Source of the DNA: Monocercomonoides exilis
Lineage: Eukaryota > Preaxostyla > Oxymonadida > Polymastigidae
Reading direction: 5' to 3'
Length of the DNA stretch: 64,000 bases
Assembly: GCA_001643675.2 (NCBI GenBank)
Contig: LSRY02000062.1
Coordinates: forward strand, 310,001-374,000
Shown: positions 34,846-46,678 of the stretch, one piece after another
Numbering within the stretch: the first letter of the stretch is position 1
Layout of the letters: every line of letters begins with the position of its first letter
Notes under the pieces: model-generated
The model's database searches: none
Seen by the model: only the letters and a program-made list of their open reading frames with translations
Told to the model about the DNA's origin: nothing
Program-made: the position numbers and the translations under genes

Positions 34846-35464
34846 TATGAGAATAGAACTTCATTCATTTTTCCGAAACGCGAAAATTCGACTGAATCAC
34901 ATCGATTTAGTTAGAACTTTTTGGCTTTTTCATTGACTTTTCGAACCTTTCTTTAACTTTTTCGTGTCCAGTTAAAGATTTTTATTTTTTTTTTTTTTTT
35001 GATGTGATCTTTCTTAATTTTTTTTTCCAGTTATTTCTCTAGCACTTTGAAAATAAGAAGCGTGTTACAAAGAGAAGGTTTATATATCACTTATAAAACT
35101 TTCAAATTTGCTTTTTTTAAAATATGTTCAATTTTGATTCTTCTTTTGAATATAACATATAAACCAGATATCCTGACACTGACTTCGACAATATTTAACA
35201 TTAATAGAATTGCCATGTTTGTTTTTATGAAATTGATAAATTTATCGATTGAATATATACATTTGTTGAAAAAAATATTCTTCTTAATGAAATTTTCAAT
35301 TTTTGTTTGTTTATTAGTAATTTTATAGCATTTCAGTATTTTCTTTTCAATTTTTTGTTAAATAAAGTTAAAATATAATTCAAGGACTCGTTATTAAAAG
35401 CTTTCTGTTTAATTTTTGAAAAGGAAAACAATTAATGATGTGAAAATGAAAAAACAATAAATAT
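34846..35464. other. AT-rich spacer between pogo-like and Harbinger elements
   Basis: No supported gene. Open frames here are AT-rich and have no family features. A patch with GACTGAATCACATCGAT near 34.89 kb resembles CTCAATCACATCGAT near 37.07 kb, on the other side of the Harbinger copy. Confidence 0.4.
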
Positions 35465-36972
35465 TTAATGCTTTTCTTTAAGAAGAGCTTGCAACGGTGT
35501 TTGTGTTGGTTGTTGACTAAAGGCATTAGAAAAAATTGTTGATGAAGAGGCAGAGGAACTGGGTGTTGAACGAAATAATCGAGTTGATTTCCACTGGTTA
35601 GGGATATACCAGGAATGCTGATCACTTATATCTTTTCTTTCTTTATTTGTCATTTCGCTCTCTTTTTCTATTTTTGTGTATCTTTCCTTTTTTCTTCTAA
35701 TGAAACTTTCTTTTTCATTTCTTTCTTTATATTTTCTTGGATCTGAACGTTTTTTGGGTCTTGGGACTCTTCAGAATCATCTGAAAAAGTTAAGTTATGG
35801 CATGAAAATATATTGAAATGAATAAATAAAATGAAAAAGAACAATATGGGTAGAAAAACAAAAAACACACTATCTGCCTGAATAGGCAGAATTGTTAATC
35901 TTGGTGAAGGAACTTGGCTCGGATTAAGTCTATTTTTCATTCTTACTCTGTATTGTTCATTCGCAATGTTCTTTGCCTTCTGTCTTTTCAAATACTCAAC
36001 TATCAGAGCATCTTAAAAACGTTGATTTACATCCAGATCATGAGTGGTCAAAGGATTTTTCAAAATATGGTGATTTGTTTAATAACAGGCAACAATAAAA
36101 TAATCTGATATTCTATCAGGCTCAAAAGGCCACTGCCTCCGGAAAACAGGAAATAGCGTCTTGAGCCTTCCAAAAAACCGTTCAACTATAACTCTTTTCG
36201 ATGCCAATTCTTGAGTACCCACAAGTTGAGTAATAATTGCATCAAGCTCTGGCTTTGCCCCGATATAGGCAGAGTCAGCCTGTATTTTCGAACCTTTCAG
36301 TTGATCCTTAAAGAGCGGACAATGCTCCTTAAACACTGTGAAATCATGAGTGGACCCTGTGTGAACAAAACTTATTGTGCAGGCTGTTCCAACAGCAGGG
36401 TTCACTCCGACTTCGACATTTACACAATAGATGTGGTGTTTGCCACTGTAGAATTTTTTGCAATTCATTAGACTACCTCCTGGTTTGTTTATTGGTAAAA
36501 CGGTGCAATCCAGAACAATTGCAACATCATTCATATCGATTAAGCGATTCTCTCTGAATGTCAAAAATAAATGGGAAAGTGGTTCTTTGATATCGGAAAC
36601 AATTGAATGAAGCAATTTTACTGTTGAATTTTTTGTTTGATAGAAGGAAGATGCGAAAATATGAGTTAATGTTGTAGAGCCATCATGCAAAAAATTCATT
36701 AAAAGAAATAACTGATCTCTGAACTCGTTCACTGCTCTTTCATTTCTTCTGTTGGGAGAAACCTCATCGCTAAGAAGTCGCACAAGGAGATCGAATTTAA
36801 ACTTGGTAAAACCTGATAATCGGAAATATGATGTTATTGGTTAACCTGTCAACTTTTTTGCGAAATCAATTACTGATTTTTTTGTCTCCTTTTTTTCAAC
36901 ATCAACTCGTTCTGGAATTGCATTTCGCTTTTCGACGGAACTCAAGACCTCAAGAAATGATGTTTGAGACAT
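35465..36972 (-). pseudogene. PIF/Harbinger transposase, decayed copy 2
   Basis: Minus strand, start MSQTSFLEVLSSVEKRNAIP at 36972, homologous to copy 1 (MSQSNFLEILTHVEERNALP). The frame is continuous except for three TAA codons at 36841-36843, 36079-36081 and 36013-36015; copy 1 has Leu at the last two sites. The catalytic core is intact: IVLDCTVLPINKPG (D), IQADSAYIGAKPELD (D) and VIVERFFGRLKTLFPVF (E). An intron (35870-35781, donor GTGTGT) joins LPIQADN to DSEESQDPKN. A later stop precedes the conserved tail word SWYIPNQWKSTRLF, which is shared with copy 1 and ends QALLKEKH. Only nonsense codons and no frameshift in the core suggest a younger copy than copy 1. No Myb-like partner gene is present. 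Confidence 0.85.
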
Positions 36973-37818
36973 TAGCGAAAAACCAACGTTGTTCACGGAT
37001 CGATATTTCCCATTTTTTGAATATAATTTCTTAGGATCGAGTTCCCATCATTTCAACTATCGGATGTGACTCAATCACATCGATGTGATTCGAACTTTTT
37101 CATTCTTTCTCAATCTTTTTGTTTCGAGATTAATAAAAGAAGAATTGATTTAAAATCATCAATGAAGTTCTAATAATAGACCTTCAACGAATTGAGCGGG
37201 TCAATTCGAATTGATAAAATCAAAAAGTTTTTCGTTTTTCTTATTGGTAATGACTCTATCAATTCAGTTTTCCCTCTATCTTATTTGTGATCAAAAATAC
37301 AAAAATTATATATCAATTTTGATCAAAAAATATTGATGCTTCTTTTGTATTCCATTGGAAAACAGTTTGTTTATAGCAACTTTTTGATGTGTTTCTAATT
37401 ATGATATTTTTAATTTGTTTGCAATGAGCTTTTTTGTGTTCACGTGCGATATGTTGAATATTTTTCTTTTAGTTTTTTCTGTTGTTTCACACTCAATACA
37501 ACATATGATGCACACAAACAATCATTCTAAGAGTTATTTATATAATAACAATTCAATAATGCTTTGATTGCCAATTAATTTTTGTTTTTATTTAATTTTT
37601 TTGTTGTTTATATATTTTTCTTTGGCTTTTTTTGGTACATAAGCGAATTTTTACATAAATAAAGGATTGTTACGTTTTTGATATTTATTAATTGTGACGT
37701 CTGTGAACTTTATGCTATGTTCTTTATTTGAATCTATTGTTTTCGAATTTTTAAATAGCTATTTAGGATTTCTTTTATTTCCATGATCATTGATTTTTAA
37801 CACATCGAATTTATAAAA
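36973..37818. other. AT-rich spacer upstream of Merlin copy 2
   Basis: No gene or RNA is recognised. Short patches of GTGACTCAATCACATCGATG near 37.06 kb may be the outer end of the Harbinger element. Confidence 0.45.
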
Positions 37819-37826
37819 AAATTATC

Positions 37827-39228
37827 GGCATATTGTAAATATAGCGGAATTTGAATTTTAATAATTAATACTTAAAAATACAACGAAGTTAATCATTGGT
37901 TGTTTGTGAAAAATGTTTTCGTTGAAAAAATTCATTTTTCATTCTCATATTTTTTATTTATGAAATGTTTGTTTTTTACATGTTTATGGGTTTTGATCCT
38001 TGTTGTGATGCAATTTCCTGAAGCAACAGAAAAAAAATTTTCAATTGCTGACTTATCCAGTATATTTCATGATATTGATAGAGCCTGGAAGTGGTTTTTT
38101 GAAAAAGCTTTTTCGAATAAACCGAAAAAATGCTCAAAATGTCGGAAAGATATGAAAATATACAGTGAGCGAATTAATTTCAGATATTTCCGTTGTTCAT
38201 CTTGCAGAATAAAACGATCCGTCTTGCACGGAACTGTATTCAGCAAAAGCAAATTGCCCTTTCACAAAATTATGATTGTTATTTTATTCTGTTGGATTGG
38301 ATTAGCTTCAAAACATATTAAAATGTTAACAGACGTGTCTTTCTATACAATTGGTTATTGGAAAAGCGTCATAAGAGTAGTTTGCACAAGGATATGGAAT
38401 CAATCTATGGAGAAAATTGGAGGGATTGGAAAAGTGGTGGAAATCGACGAGGCAATTTGGAGGAGGAGAAAATATGCGAGAGGAAGAAAAAAGGATCCAT
38501 TGTGGATATTCAGCGCAGTGGAAAGAAAAGAAGGTGGAGGCGCAGGGAAAAATTTCGTAATGATAGTACCCGACCGTTCAAAAGAAACTTTAATTCCGAT
38601 CATTAAAAAATGGATTCTCCCAGGAACTACAATTTTCAGCGATGAATGGAGAAGTTATTCTTGCCTCGGAGAATGTGGATACACACACTTAACTGTATAT
38701 CACAAGAGAAACTTTGTCGATCCAATAACAAAGGCGTGCACGAATACTGTGGAAGGTCTCTGGAGTCATTTTAGGGGTTTTTTCCCTCGTCATGGAGTAA
38801 GAAAAACATTTATTGCGGATTGTTTATCAATGTGGCTTGTTCAACGCAATTTACATATTAATTTCGAAGATCTTTTTTCTGAAATAATCATATTTCAGCC
38901 TGAAATACAACCCATCATAATTTCTGATCAAAAAGAAATCGAAGAAATAGATGAAGAAGTTCCAGATGCAGATGACATTCTTGGAGCTGATGAGGAAAGT
39001 GAAATGGAGGATGATGAATTAGGGGCTGGGAATGGTATGGATGCTTCAGAATATGAAGATAATTAATTATTAGCAACACACAATTTTACCGAATCTTTTC
39101 TTGTTGTCATTTGATATTTCTTAATAATATTTTATTATTCAAACACATATTTACACATAACACTTTTCAAACAAGTCAAACTTTTAAAAACACTGATTTT
39201 TGAAATTCCGCTATATTTATAATTTACC
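37827..39228 (+). mobile_element. Merlin-superfamily DNA transposon, copy 2, intact with 8-bp TSD
   Basis: The 1,402-bp element is bounded by the 8-bp direct repeat AAATTATC at 37819-37826 and 39229-39236. The TIRs of about 26 bp start GGCATATTGTAAATATAGCG and GGTAAATTATAAATATAGCG read inward and continue GAATTT. GG-starting TIRs and 8-bp TSDs are Merlin hallmarks. Its length nearly equals copy 1 (1,399 bp), but its TIR sequence is different, so the two belong to separate subfamilies. Confidence 0.93.
38008..39066 (+). CDS. Merlin DDE transposase, intact
   Basis: The open frame has no intron and no internal stop. It extends upstream to 37900 with a hydrophobic stretch that copy 1 lacks. I prefer the ATG at 38008 (MQFPEATEKKFSIAD), giving 352 residues, close to copy 1. 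Zinc-ribbon Cys pairs are CSKCRKD and CSSCRIK. The catalytic residues lie in VEIDEAIWRRRKYARGRKKD (D), IFSDEWRSYSCLGECGY (D) and TNTVEGLWSHFRGFFPRHG (E). VERKEGGGAGKNFVMIVPDR and RKTFIADCLSMWLVQRN are near-identical to copy 1, while the N-terminal DNA-binding half has diverged. That pattern fits subfamilies recognising different TIRs. The tail is acidic (DDELGAGNGMDASEYEDN). With an intact frame, matching TIRs and a perfect TSD, it is a candidate active element. Confidence 0.94.
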   Translation: MQFPEATEKKFSIADLSSIFHDIDRAWKWFFEKAFSNKPKKCSKCRKDMKIYSERINFRYFRCSSCRIKRSVLHGTVFSKSKLPFHKIMIVILFCWIGLASKHIKMLTDVSFYTIGYWKSVIRVVCTRIWNQSMEKIGGIGKVVEIDEAIWRRRKYARGRKKDPLWIFSAVERKEGGGAGKNFVMIVPDRSKETLIPIIKKWILPGTTIFSDEWRSYSCLGECGYTHLTVYHKRNFVDPITKACTNTVEGLWSHFRGFFPRHGVRKTFIADCLSMWLVQRNLHINFEDLFSEIIIFQPEIQPIIISDQKEIEEIDEEVPDADDILGADEESEMEDDELGAGNGMDASEYEDN

Positions 39229-39236
39229 AAATTATC

Positions 39237-39971
39237 AAACGAATGAAATATGCTGGTTATTATTTAATTTCATTCTGTTCTTACAAAACTAAAGTTGAAT
39301 ATCGAAATTTGAAATATTTTAAACATCAAAACTTCGATTTTTTCAATAAAAAACATTCATATTAAAAATTATAAGTAAAAAAATTCATGCATTGATGAAA
39401 AATTGACAAAAACATAACTCTTTATTTTTGTAATTTTCAATTGATCATACACCCAGAATTGAATCAATCGGTCTTGACTCAATCAAAACGGTTTTGAGTC
39501 TCACTTTTTGGTTTTTTATGTCACTTATTGGTATTAGTCAAAGCTAATACCGCATTTCTTTATAATTTCGTTTTAGTTCTTATAGAATTTTTATTAGTCA
39601 ATTAATTAATATATTCTTTATTGACTTTCGTTTTTAATCTTTGATTTCTTGTTTTATAGTTTTGTTTCTGCGAATATTTGAAATTATATTTTTTTGCATA
39701 ATTTTTCATTTATGAAATATGTTTTTTTATTGTTAAAAAAAGATCACAGAATTAGTGAAATACATTTATTTAAAAAATAATGCAAAATGACAAGAAATTT
39801 AGATAATTTTCGTGATAAAAAAGAAGATCAAACAATTTTGGATACTGAACAAAGTATTCATATTTCAATTATATTGAAATGAATTCTCTTGAATGTGATT
39901 AAAAGAAAAATATTTCTCTTCACGTTCTCCAATCTGTTTTCCTTAAATAATTGAATAAATAAATTATAAAT
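39237..39971. other. AT-rich spacer
   Basis: No gene, RNA or long repeat recognised. Confidence 0.45.
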
Positions 39972-40227
39972 GGGTGATTATTTTTGTAATCATTTTTTTT
40001 TCATTCATATTTTTCGGTTCGAATATTTCATTTGAACATCCTGAAAAAGAACACTGAAAAATGAAAAGACTCACAAATGACATCATCATCTTTATTTGAG
40101 CAAAAACATATGTCAATGATACAGTTGGGAAGAATTCAGCATTCAAATACAAAATCTTTTCTTAATGACAAAAAACCTATAAAAAATCAACAACCAGAAA
40201 AAATTATGATTTCAAAAATAATCACCC
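39972..40227. mobile_element. 256-bp MITE-like element, copy A
   Basis: Both ends read inward GGGTGATTATTTTTG followed by (T/A)AATCAT, giving 22-bp TIRs at 39972-39993 and 40206-40227. AAAT lies directly outside each end and may be a short target duplication. The interior is AT-rich and non-coding. A diverged second copy in opposite orientation lies at about 46875-47125. Confidence 0.7.
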
Positions 40228-42527
40228 AAATGTTCAAAACATAAATTTTGTATAAATTAATTGCTGTCGAGAATTGAATTGCAGATTTATTCAATCCAGT
40301 GTTCAGATGTGTCATCCATGCATAAAGCTGAAAAAGAAGGGAATAAATCCAACAGAGACTGTTTGTATGTTATCTCATTTGTTTGTTTATGACACAGTTG
40401 TGACAAACGTTCATTCAATTTGTGAAATTTTTTTAAATTATTAATTTTTTGACATTAAATTTTTACCTATTCATCATTAATACAAATATTCTCATATGTA
40501 TTTTGTTCTTTTTGTTATCCCAATTCGAAGTGGTTTGTTGTACTGCATAGTTTTTCCACTGAATAAAAAAATGATAAATTATGATATAATTTTCGATTTG
40601 GATGATTTCATCATATATAATTTGAATTCAAAAATAATATGCAAATTATTTATTTGGGAGAAAATACGGACTTTCAAGCTTTTTTTGTTCGAAACAATAT
40701 AAAATTTGTTTCACTTCGAACATTATTATACTTATTCAGATTTAAAAATAAATTGGCTTTTCATTACTGTTAACAAACATCATTCATATAATAACATTAT
40801 GTTTTACTGCCTCAGACGTCTTTTAAAAAATAAACCCATTTATTTCAAATTTTTTGATCACAAAAAATTCATCTAAGATGCATAATTTTTCAATGAAAAT
40901 GCCTGAAGAAAAATATTTTGTCCCACACAAACAATATCAAAAAAAAAATTCTTAAAAAAATATCCGATTTTTAACTTTGACATTTCATTAACATTTGTGG
41001 GGGAAAAATGTAAATTCAATAATGTTCTATAAAAAATAAATAACTTAACATTTTCTTTTTGAGATCCTATAAAAAAAAAAAAGAAAGAAAAAAGAAAAAG
41101 AAAAAAGAATAGTTAGTTTATTTTTTGATATACGAAAAATGTGACAAAAATTTGAGCAATGATATCAATGATACTTGTTTACGGATGTGAAAATACATTT
41201 TATTGTGAAATTTTTTACTGAAATTTTCTATTTGGAGTTAAACAAAAATATCAAAATTTGTGATTAAAAAAAAGCTTTTCAGTGCGAATTTTCACTCGTT
41301 CATTCTTCAATATTGTTGCCTTTGAGTGCATATCGAACAAAATAAATTGTTGACCTATTTCGCCTTGAAAAAGTGTACAATTCTTCGTTCAAATTGAAGA
41401 TCATCAATGTCAAAATATTTTTGGTTGATTTTTAAACTATCTGAAGAAAGTGGAGAATTGTTGAAATTGAAGAGGCCTTGTTGGGAAGTTGAAAATATTA
41501 CAAAGGAAGTGGGAAACTTCAAAATTTGTAATTTGATGGTATTGAAAGGGCTAACAAAGAAAGAAAGAGCAAATATTCGATTAAAAAAGATGTGAAAAAG
41601 AATTATTAAACGTTTGTTTCGTTTATCCTATGAAACACTCAAACAAAAACAACAATTTATTCGAACTAGCTGAAACTTCACAAGTGTTTGCAAAATTTTT
41701 TTCATGTTCAGATAACTGCGCATCATAAGTGTCACTTTTTTTAGATCCTATCACAAAAGTTTGCACAAACAATATGGGATATTTTATAAGAAAAATTTTC
41801 ACATGCAATTTTTCAAAAAAAAATGCAATTTAGATAGTTTGTGCTTTGAGATTTTGAAGTTTTTACCAAAACCTGACGTGACAGACAAATATATTGAAGA
41901 GAGCCTTGCTGTGTTTTTGTCTCACCATTATCAATAAATGAAATGTTTCACATATTGAAAGAAAAATCCTGTATTTGAATCCTGAAACTGAGGAAACTGA
42001 ACAAGACCCAGAAGGCACCGTCAAAGATGAATCAGTGACAGTTTTTTTTGTACAATTATCAGAAAAGTCAAATATGAAAGAACAAGGATTATAAAATGAA
42101 AAATCAACATCCAGATATCAAGAGGATTTAAGTCGAGATTCCGAATAGAAAAATTTTTGACACTTTTTTTCGTTTTTCACGACATTTTTTCTTCCAACAT
42201 TGCATTAAATAAAATGAAACAAAAATCGTTTCCTTATGAAAATATCTTTTTTATTCACATATCAACAAATTGTTTCCAACTGGTCATGTGATTCCCTTTT
42301 TCCTAAATAATTTTTGATTTCATTCAATTAATCGGAGGATGGTTCATTTCATATTTATTTTTGTCACTGGCTCATTTAAAAACTAAAAAAGTGGTTTAAA
42401 AAGAAATTTTCATGTGAAATATGTTCAGTATAAACAGAAAACTTTAATTCTTCAATTTTCGATCCACCTTTTTTAGGATCTTTTAAAGTTATTTAATAAC
42501 AATTATAAAACAGTATTCAAAATCTCA

Positions 42528-42565
<38 letters not shown>

Positions 42566-43148
42566 TAAAAAACCATCAAAAAGAAAAACTGACATGAAAA
42601 ATGAAAAACAAAGAAATACAATTGAAGTACATAAATTAAAAATTTAACAATGTGTTATTTTTGATTCCCTATTTTTCATTTTTTGAAAAATGAAATATCG
42701 TTTTTTACGAAAATATGTGTAAATTTTTTTTTTGAAATTGGAACGTCATTCGGTATGTTGTTTATTATGAAAATTCATTTTCACAGAAAATAATATTTTC
42801 TTAGAAATAAAAAAAACAATTTTTCAAATATATAAAAAGCAAATGTTTGATGTGTAAGAATGACAGAGACATTTGTTGTTTATTGTCATCACCTTTCTGA
42901 ATTCGTTGACATATTTTTAAAAAAAATATTATCAAACCAAAAATTTTGTTCAAAAAATTTCATTTTGAAAATAAACACAAAAATTAGTTTTAATTATTTG
43001 GTTATTATTTTGTTTTCCATTTGAATTTATCTTTAAATAATTGCTTTTTTCGTAGAATTTAAATAATTCACATTTTTTTCAAATTGTTTTTCCACGTTTT
43101 CTCAATTGAAAATAAGACATTGCAGCTCAAACTTTTTATCATCTTCTT
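40228..43148. other. Long AT-rich region without supported genes
   Basis: About 2.9 kb. Open frames are short and look like chance products of AT-rich sequence. A weakly protein-like patch at 41.4-42.1 kb (KPCWEVENITKEV-type and KPDVTDKYIEESLAVFL-type words) could be a heavily decayed gene or transposon, but I cannot assign it. Confidence 0.45.
42529..42560. repeat. (AAT)n microsatellite
   Basis: About 10 tandem AAT units, grading into AAAAATAAAA. Confidence 0.95.
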
Positions 43149-43810
43149 TCAGATCGTTTGCCTGAATTTTAGATTTGTCAGCCACACAGCTATTTCAATG
43201 TCAATTTTTGCGTCATCCAGCCCATAATGATATCTGCTAGCACATTGCTTCCACAGTCGTTTCATCCTTCCGAAAAACAATTCAACAGGAATCCTCTTTT
43301 TAGCTAACTGTGCATTGTATTTGATCTCTTCTTTGGCTTTAGTATTTTTTATAGGAGTTATTAACTCCAAACCTTCCACCACCGCCTGATATCCTCGATC
43401 AGCCATTATTTTCCATTGAATGTTGAATTCATTCAGCCCATTCTTTTATCTGTTCGCATTAGTGATTTGCAAGTATTCGCGAAATGGATATAAATCTTTC
43501 TTCAATGGAGAGAAATCATGAATATTCCCCTCAACGATTTCAGATGTGAATAAAGCTTCAAAAGGATATGAAGCTGAAACAAAAAGTTGTATTTTCTCAC
43601 TATAAACTTTATGATGCCCATCCCAAAGAAGTTTCTGATTCTCGAAACTTCGGACAAGCTTTTCGGTGCGTATTGAAGTTGCATCTGCTAAAATTACCAC
43701 TGCTCCATATAAGTAAACACTTTCAATGAAAACTGGTCTTCTTTTTTTAATAATTCATTCTTCTCAACACTTGTTGTTAATATGGATGTGCAAGATTTAT
43801 CGAATCAGAA
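43149..43810 (-). pseudogene. DDE_4/IS5-like transposase remnant
   Basis: One minus-strand frame is continuous apart from a TAA at 43446-43448. It lacks the N-terminal DNA-binding region. Content in order: NELLKKRRPVFIESVYLYG, VVILADATSIRTEKL (first D), WDGHHKVYSEKI, IVEGNIHDFSPLKKD, QWKIMADRGYQAVVEGLEL (second D), KKRIPVELFFGRMKRLW (E) and a short tail ending KFRQTI. The GHH-K, G-xHD and ADRGYQ words are shared with IS5/PIF-type DDE_4 transposases. It is not close to the two Harbinger copies in this window, so it is a separate family. A TGA upstream of the readable part and the missing N-terminus mark it as a fragment. Confidence 0.75.
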
Positions 43811-45208
43811 ATTTTGTGGTTAGTCTTACTTGACCACAAACCTATTTGTGTCTGAGTTATCTCCGAAGACAACCATTCCAAGTAACAAAGCTATTTGTCT
43901 GCATAGGAAAAAATACACTTTGAACCTCTCCTTTGTATTTTAAAAATTGGGCTATCGAGTTCGCTTGCAGTAGGAAAAATCTGACATTCCGACAGTTAGT
44001 ATCAATGAAATGTCTTTTTTGTTCAAATAAATTCGTTCAATTTTCCTTCTTTGTTCTGGGGAAGGAAGATCTCATATATTTGTTGTAAAAATACGAGTTT
44101 AAATTTTTTGTTTATAAAAATCTGATTCTGAAATTGAACGCTCGTTAACCTTTTTATTTTCTTCATCGTAAACTTTTCTGAAATAAAACAAAAATAATAG
44201 TTGAACAATAATTCAACACAAAAATGAAACAAACTCATTTTCTTATGCTTCTGGTTAAGAGTTTGTAATGTGATTCATTTGATTAAATTTTGTTTCGCTT
44301 GAGTAACAAGAAGTTTTGTTTGAACTCAAAGCTGAAGCATTTGTTACCAATTATAATGATTCTTGTGAATAATGTATTCAGCTTGAAGGAATTACAGTCT
44401 GAATGTCCGAATATTCACACGGAAAGCTTGAATTGTGTGATACAGGATTTTTTCATTATAATAATAATAACCGATTAATAAAAAACTGTGTTTTGTTTTT
44501 TATGAATTATGAATGAAGAACACAGTATAAATGGATCAATGCGATGCAAATAATTTTTTGAATGAAGATTTATCCTCAGCCTAAGTTGGAAAACTTGTGA
44601 TTCAAAACACAAACATATGTGCCAAAATAATTAACTCCAGACATTTTCATTTAATAATTAAGCACTTTTGATAACAATTGTGAATAAAAAAATGCAATAT
44701 TAATGAATTCATTTTTTGAAATTCGTTTGAGGCCACAAAATATTTTGGAAGAATGAAAACGATATTTTTTGACAAATATGAAATTCCAATTTCGAATAAA
44801 ATCTGATAAAGTTTTAGAAAGTTTTGAGAGAAGAAAAGATATTGTTTTAAGTGCAAAAATAGATTGAAAGTTCAAAATTTCCCCCAATTTTAAAAAAATG
44901 AATAAATTATTATGTTTTCGGATTTTTCCCCATAAATATTCACCAAAATTATTCGATTTTGTGAAATTATTAATTGAATTCAAAAAAAAAACAAAAAATT
45001 GTTCGATATCAAATAACTGAAATTCGAAATCGAAAATATTTCATGAAAAATCAACATTCCATTTATCTTTAAAATTTTTCTTAGTATTTCAAAATTCAGT
45101 TTCATATCAGAAGTTTTTCTGTTACTGAATGATTAGAGATATATGAATCATAAAAAAACTATTTTGATGTTATTTTTAGGTGTTTGATGAAGAATGATGT
45201 CTGAAATA
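43811..45208. other. AT-rich region without supported genes
   Basis: About 1.4 kb. It may include the eroded 5' part of the DDE_4 relic. Nothing else is recognised. Confidence 0.4.
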
Positions 45209-46035
45209 GGATATAATCACATTTTCAAAAATTCTTCACTTGTGCTCAGTTTACAAAATGATGATTTCAATAAAAGAACTTTGATTAGAAGATCCATTTA
45301 AACTTAAGACTCAAAAAAGCAGAAAAAACTTTCATTTTTACAATAATAATTTATAAAACTGGGTTTATTAGATTTTAAACAAACGAAAAAAAAATGTTTT
45401 CTTTTTTTGAAGTGAGAAAAGGATGAATAAATGTTATTCTGATGAATGGTAAATTCCTGTTTAATAATTTTATAAAAATGTTGTCAGTTTCTTATTAACG
45501 CATCTCTTCCAAAAGTGTGGACGATAAATATTTTGTCAATTCAATGATTTTGCAACACATTTTTTTTTAAATTTTCTATGATGGATTTTTACTGTTTCAA
45601 AAACTTTCAACCCTGGAAATAATCACATGGAATATAATCACATAGGTTTATAGTCACATCTTTCTGTGTCCGAAAATATTTAGATTTTTTCACTCATTTT
45701 CAATCGCATTAAATCATAAAGATGAATATAAATTATCACTTTTTCAATTTCAATAGAAGGTTTTTTCAATGTGATAACGATTTTTTTAAACAAAAATTTC
45801 TTTTATTCGTAAATTGAAAATATATTAAAACAAGTCTGAAAGATATAATAAGAGATTGAAAATTGTTTATGTTGTTGAAAAATATGATTTTGTGAAATTT
45901 TTCCTAGGAAAATATTACTCAATATTGATTTATTTATTTATTAATTTATGTTTTTTCTGTGTCAAGTCACATTGCGTATAATAATTATCGGATATAGACA
46001 CAAAAAGTTGTGCGAAAACAGACGTGATTATATCC
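45209..46035. mobile_element. Possible non-autonomous element with GGATATAATCAC ends
   Basis: GGATATAATCAC at 45209-45220 is repeated in inverted orientation at 46024-46035. Between them, near 45.62-45.66 kb, related words recur (GGAATATAATCACAT, TAATCACAT, TAGTCACAT). No coding content and no clear target duplication. In sequence this AT-rich, 12-bp inverted ends could arise by chance, so this is tentative. Confidence 0.3.
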
Positions 46036-46568
46036 AATTAAGAATGTTCAATATTTTGTTATTTTAACAAAAGTTTGTTCGTTGTCTGGTTAAATTTCTG
46101 GTGGAAACAATTTTTTTTCTCAAAAATATTTTCTGGAATTGAAAATTTCTTATTTTTGATTGTTGTTAACGATCCTGTCCCATTTTGAGCACAAAAACAC
46201 ATAAAAGTTTATTGTTTTCTTTTATCAATAAATAGAAAATACTTCGAACAATCATTCAATTATTAATGATTGCAAATGACATCAATAAACAAAGTATTAT
46301 CAACTGTTCTGCCAAAAGAAAAACTTTATTTCTTTCTGGAAGCATTTTAATGTGAAAGCTATTACTTTTTCTTAATTTTATGAAAGTTTTTGAATTGATA
46401 TAATTAACGTACAAAAGCAAAATTAGTTATGCAGGACATTTTCCAATCTGTTTCATAAGCACAACATTTTTTCGTTTCACATATTCAAACATTTGATTGA
46501 AATCACATTGAGATGAAGAATTTTCGGTTGTGGTTCTAAACTATTTGAGTTCGTGTTTTTATTGCTCA

Positions 46569-46569
<1 letters not shown>
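46036..46569. other. AT-rich spacer
   Basis: No gene or repeat recognised. Confidence 0.4.
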
Positions 46570-46628
<59 letters not shown>

Positions 46629-46678
46629 AAAAGGAAAAGGAAAAGGAAAAGGAAAAGGAAAAGGAAAAGGAAAAGGAA
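46570..46678. repeat. 57-bp poly(A) run followed by (GGAAAA)n
   Basis: An uninterrupted run of about 57 A runs directly into 8-9 perfect units of GGAAAA ending near 46678. It may be plain slippage or the tail of an integrated retroposon. No retroelement body is recognisable on either side. Confidence 0.95.

Noticed and set aside
35047-35328. Open frame of 93 codons, hydrophobic
   Set aside because: Phe/Ile/Leu/Asn-rich composition is what random AT-rich DNA encodes. No start context, homologous copy or domain.
25153-36972. In-frame TAA codons as evidence for a reassigned genetic code (TAA = Gln)
   Set aside because: Host genes end with TAA (PP2A, prominin-like), TAG (kelch-PSI, C69) and TGA (SMC6) at the expected family length, and host Gln codons are CAA/CAG. 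Two of the transposase TAA codons replace Leu, not Gln.
40496-40702. Small frames in the 39.2-45 kb AT-rich region
   Set aside because: Short, low-complexity, no family words and no intron-consistent extension. Treated as chance frames.
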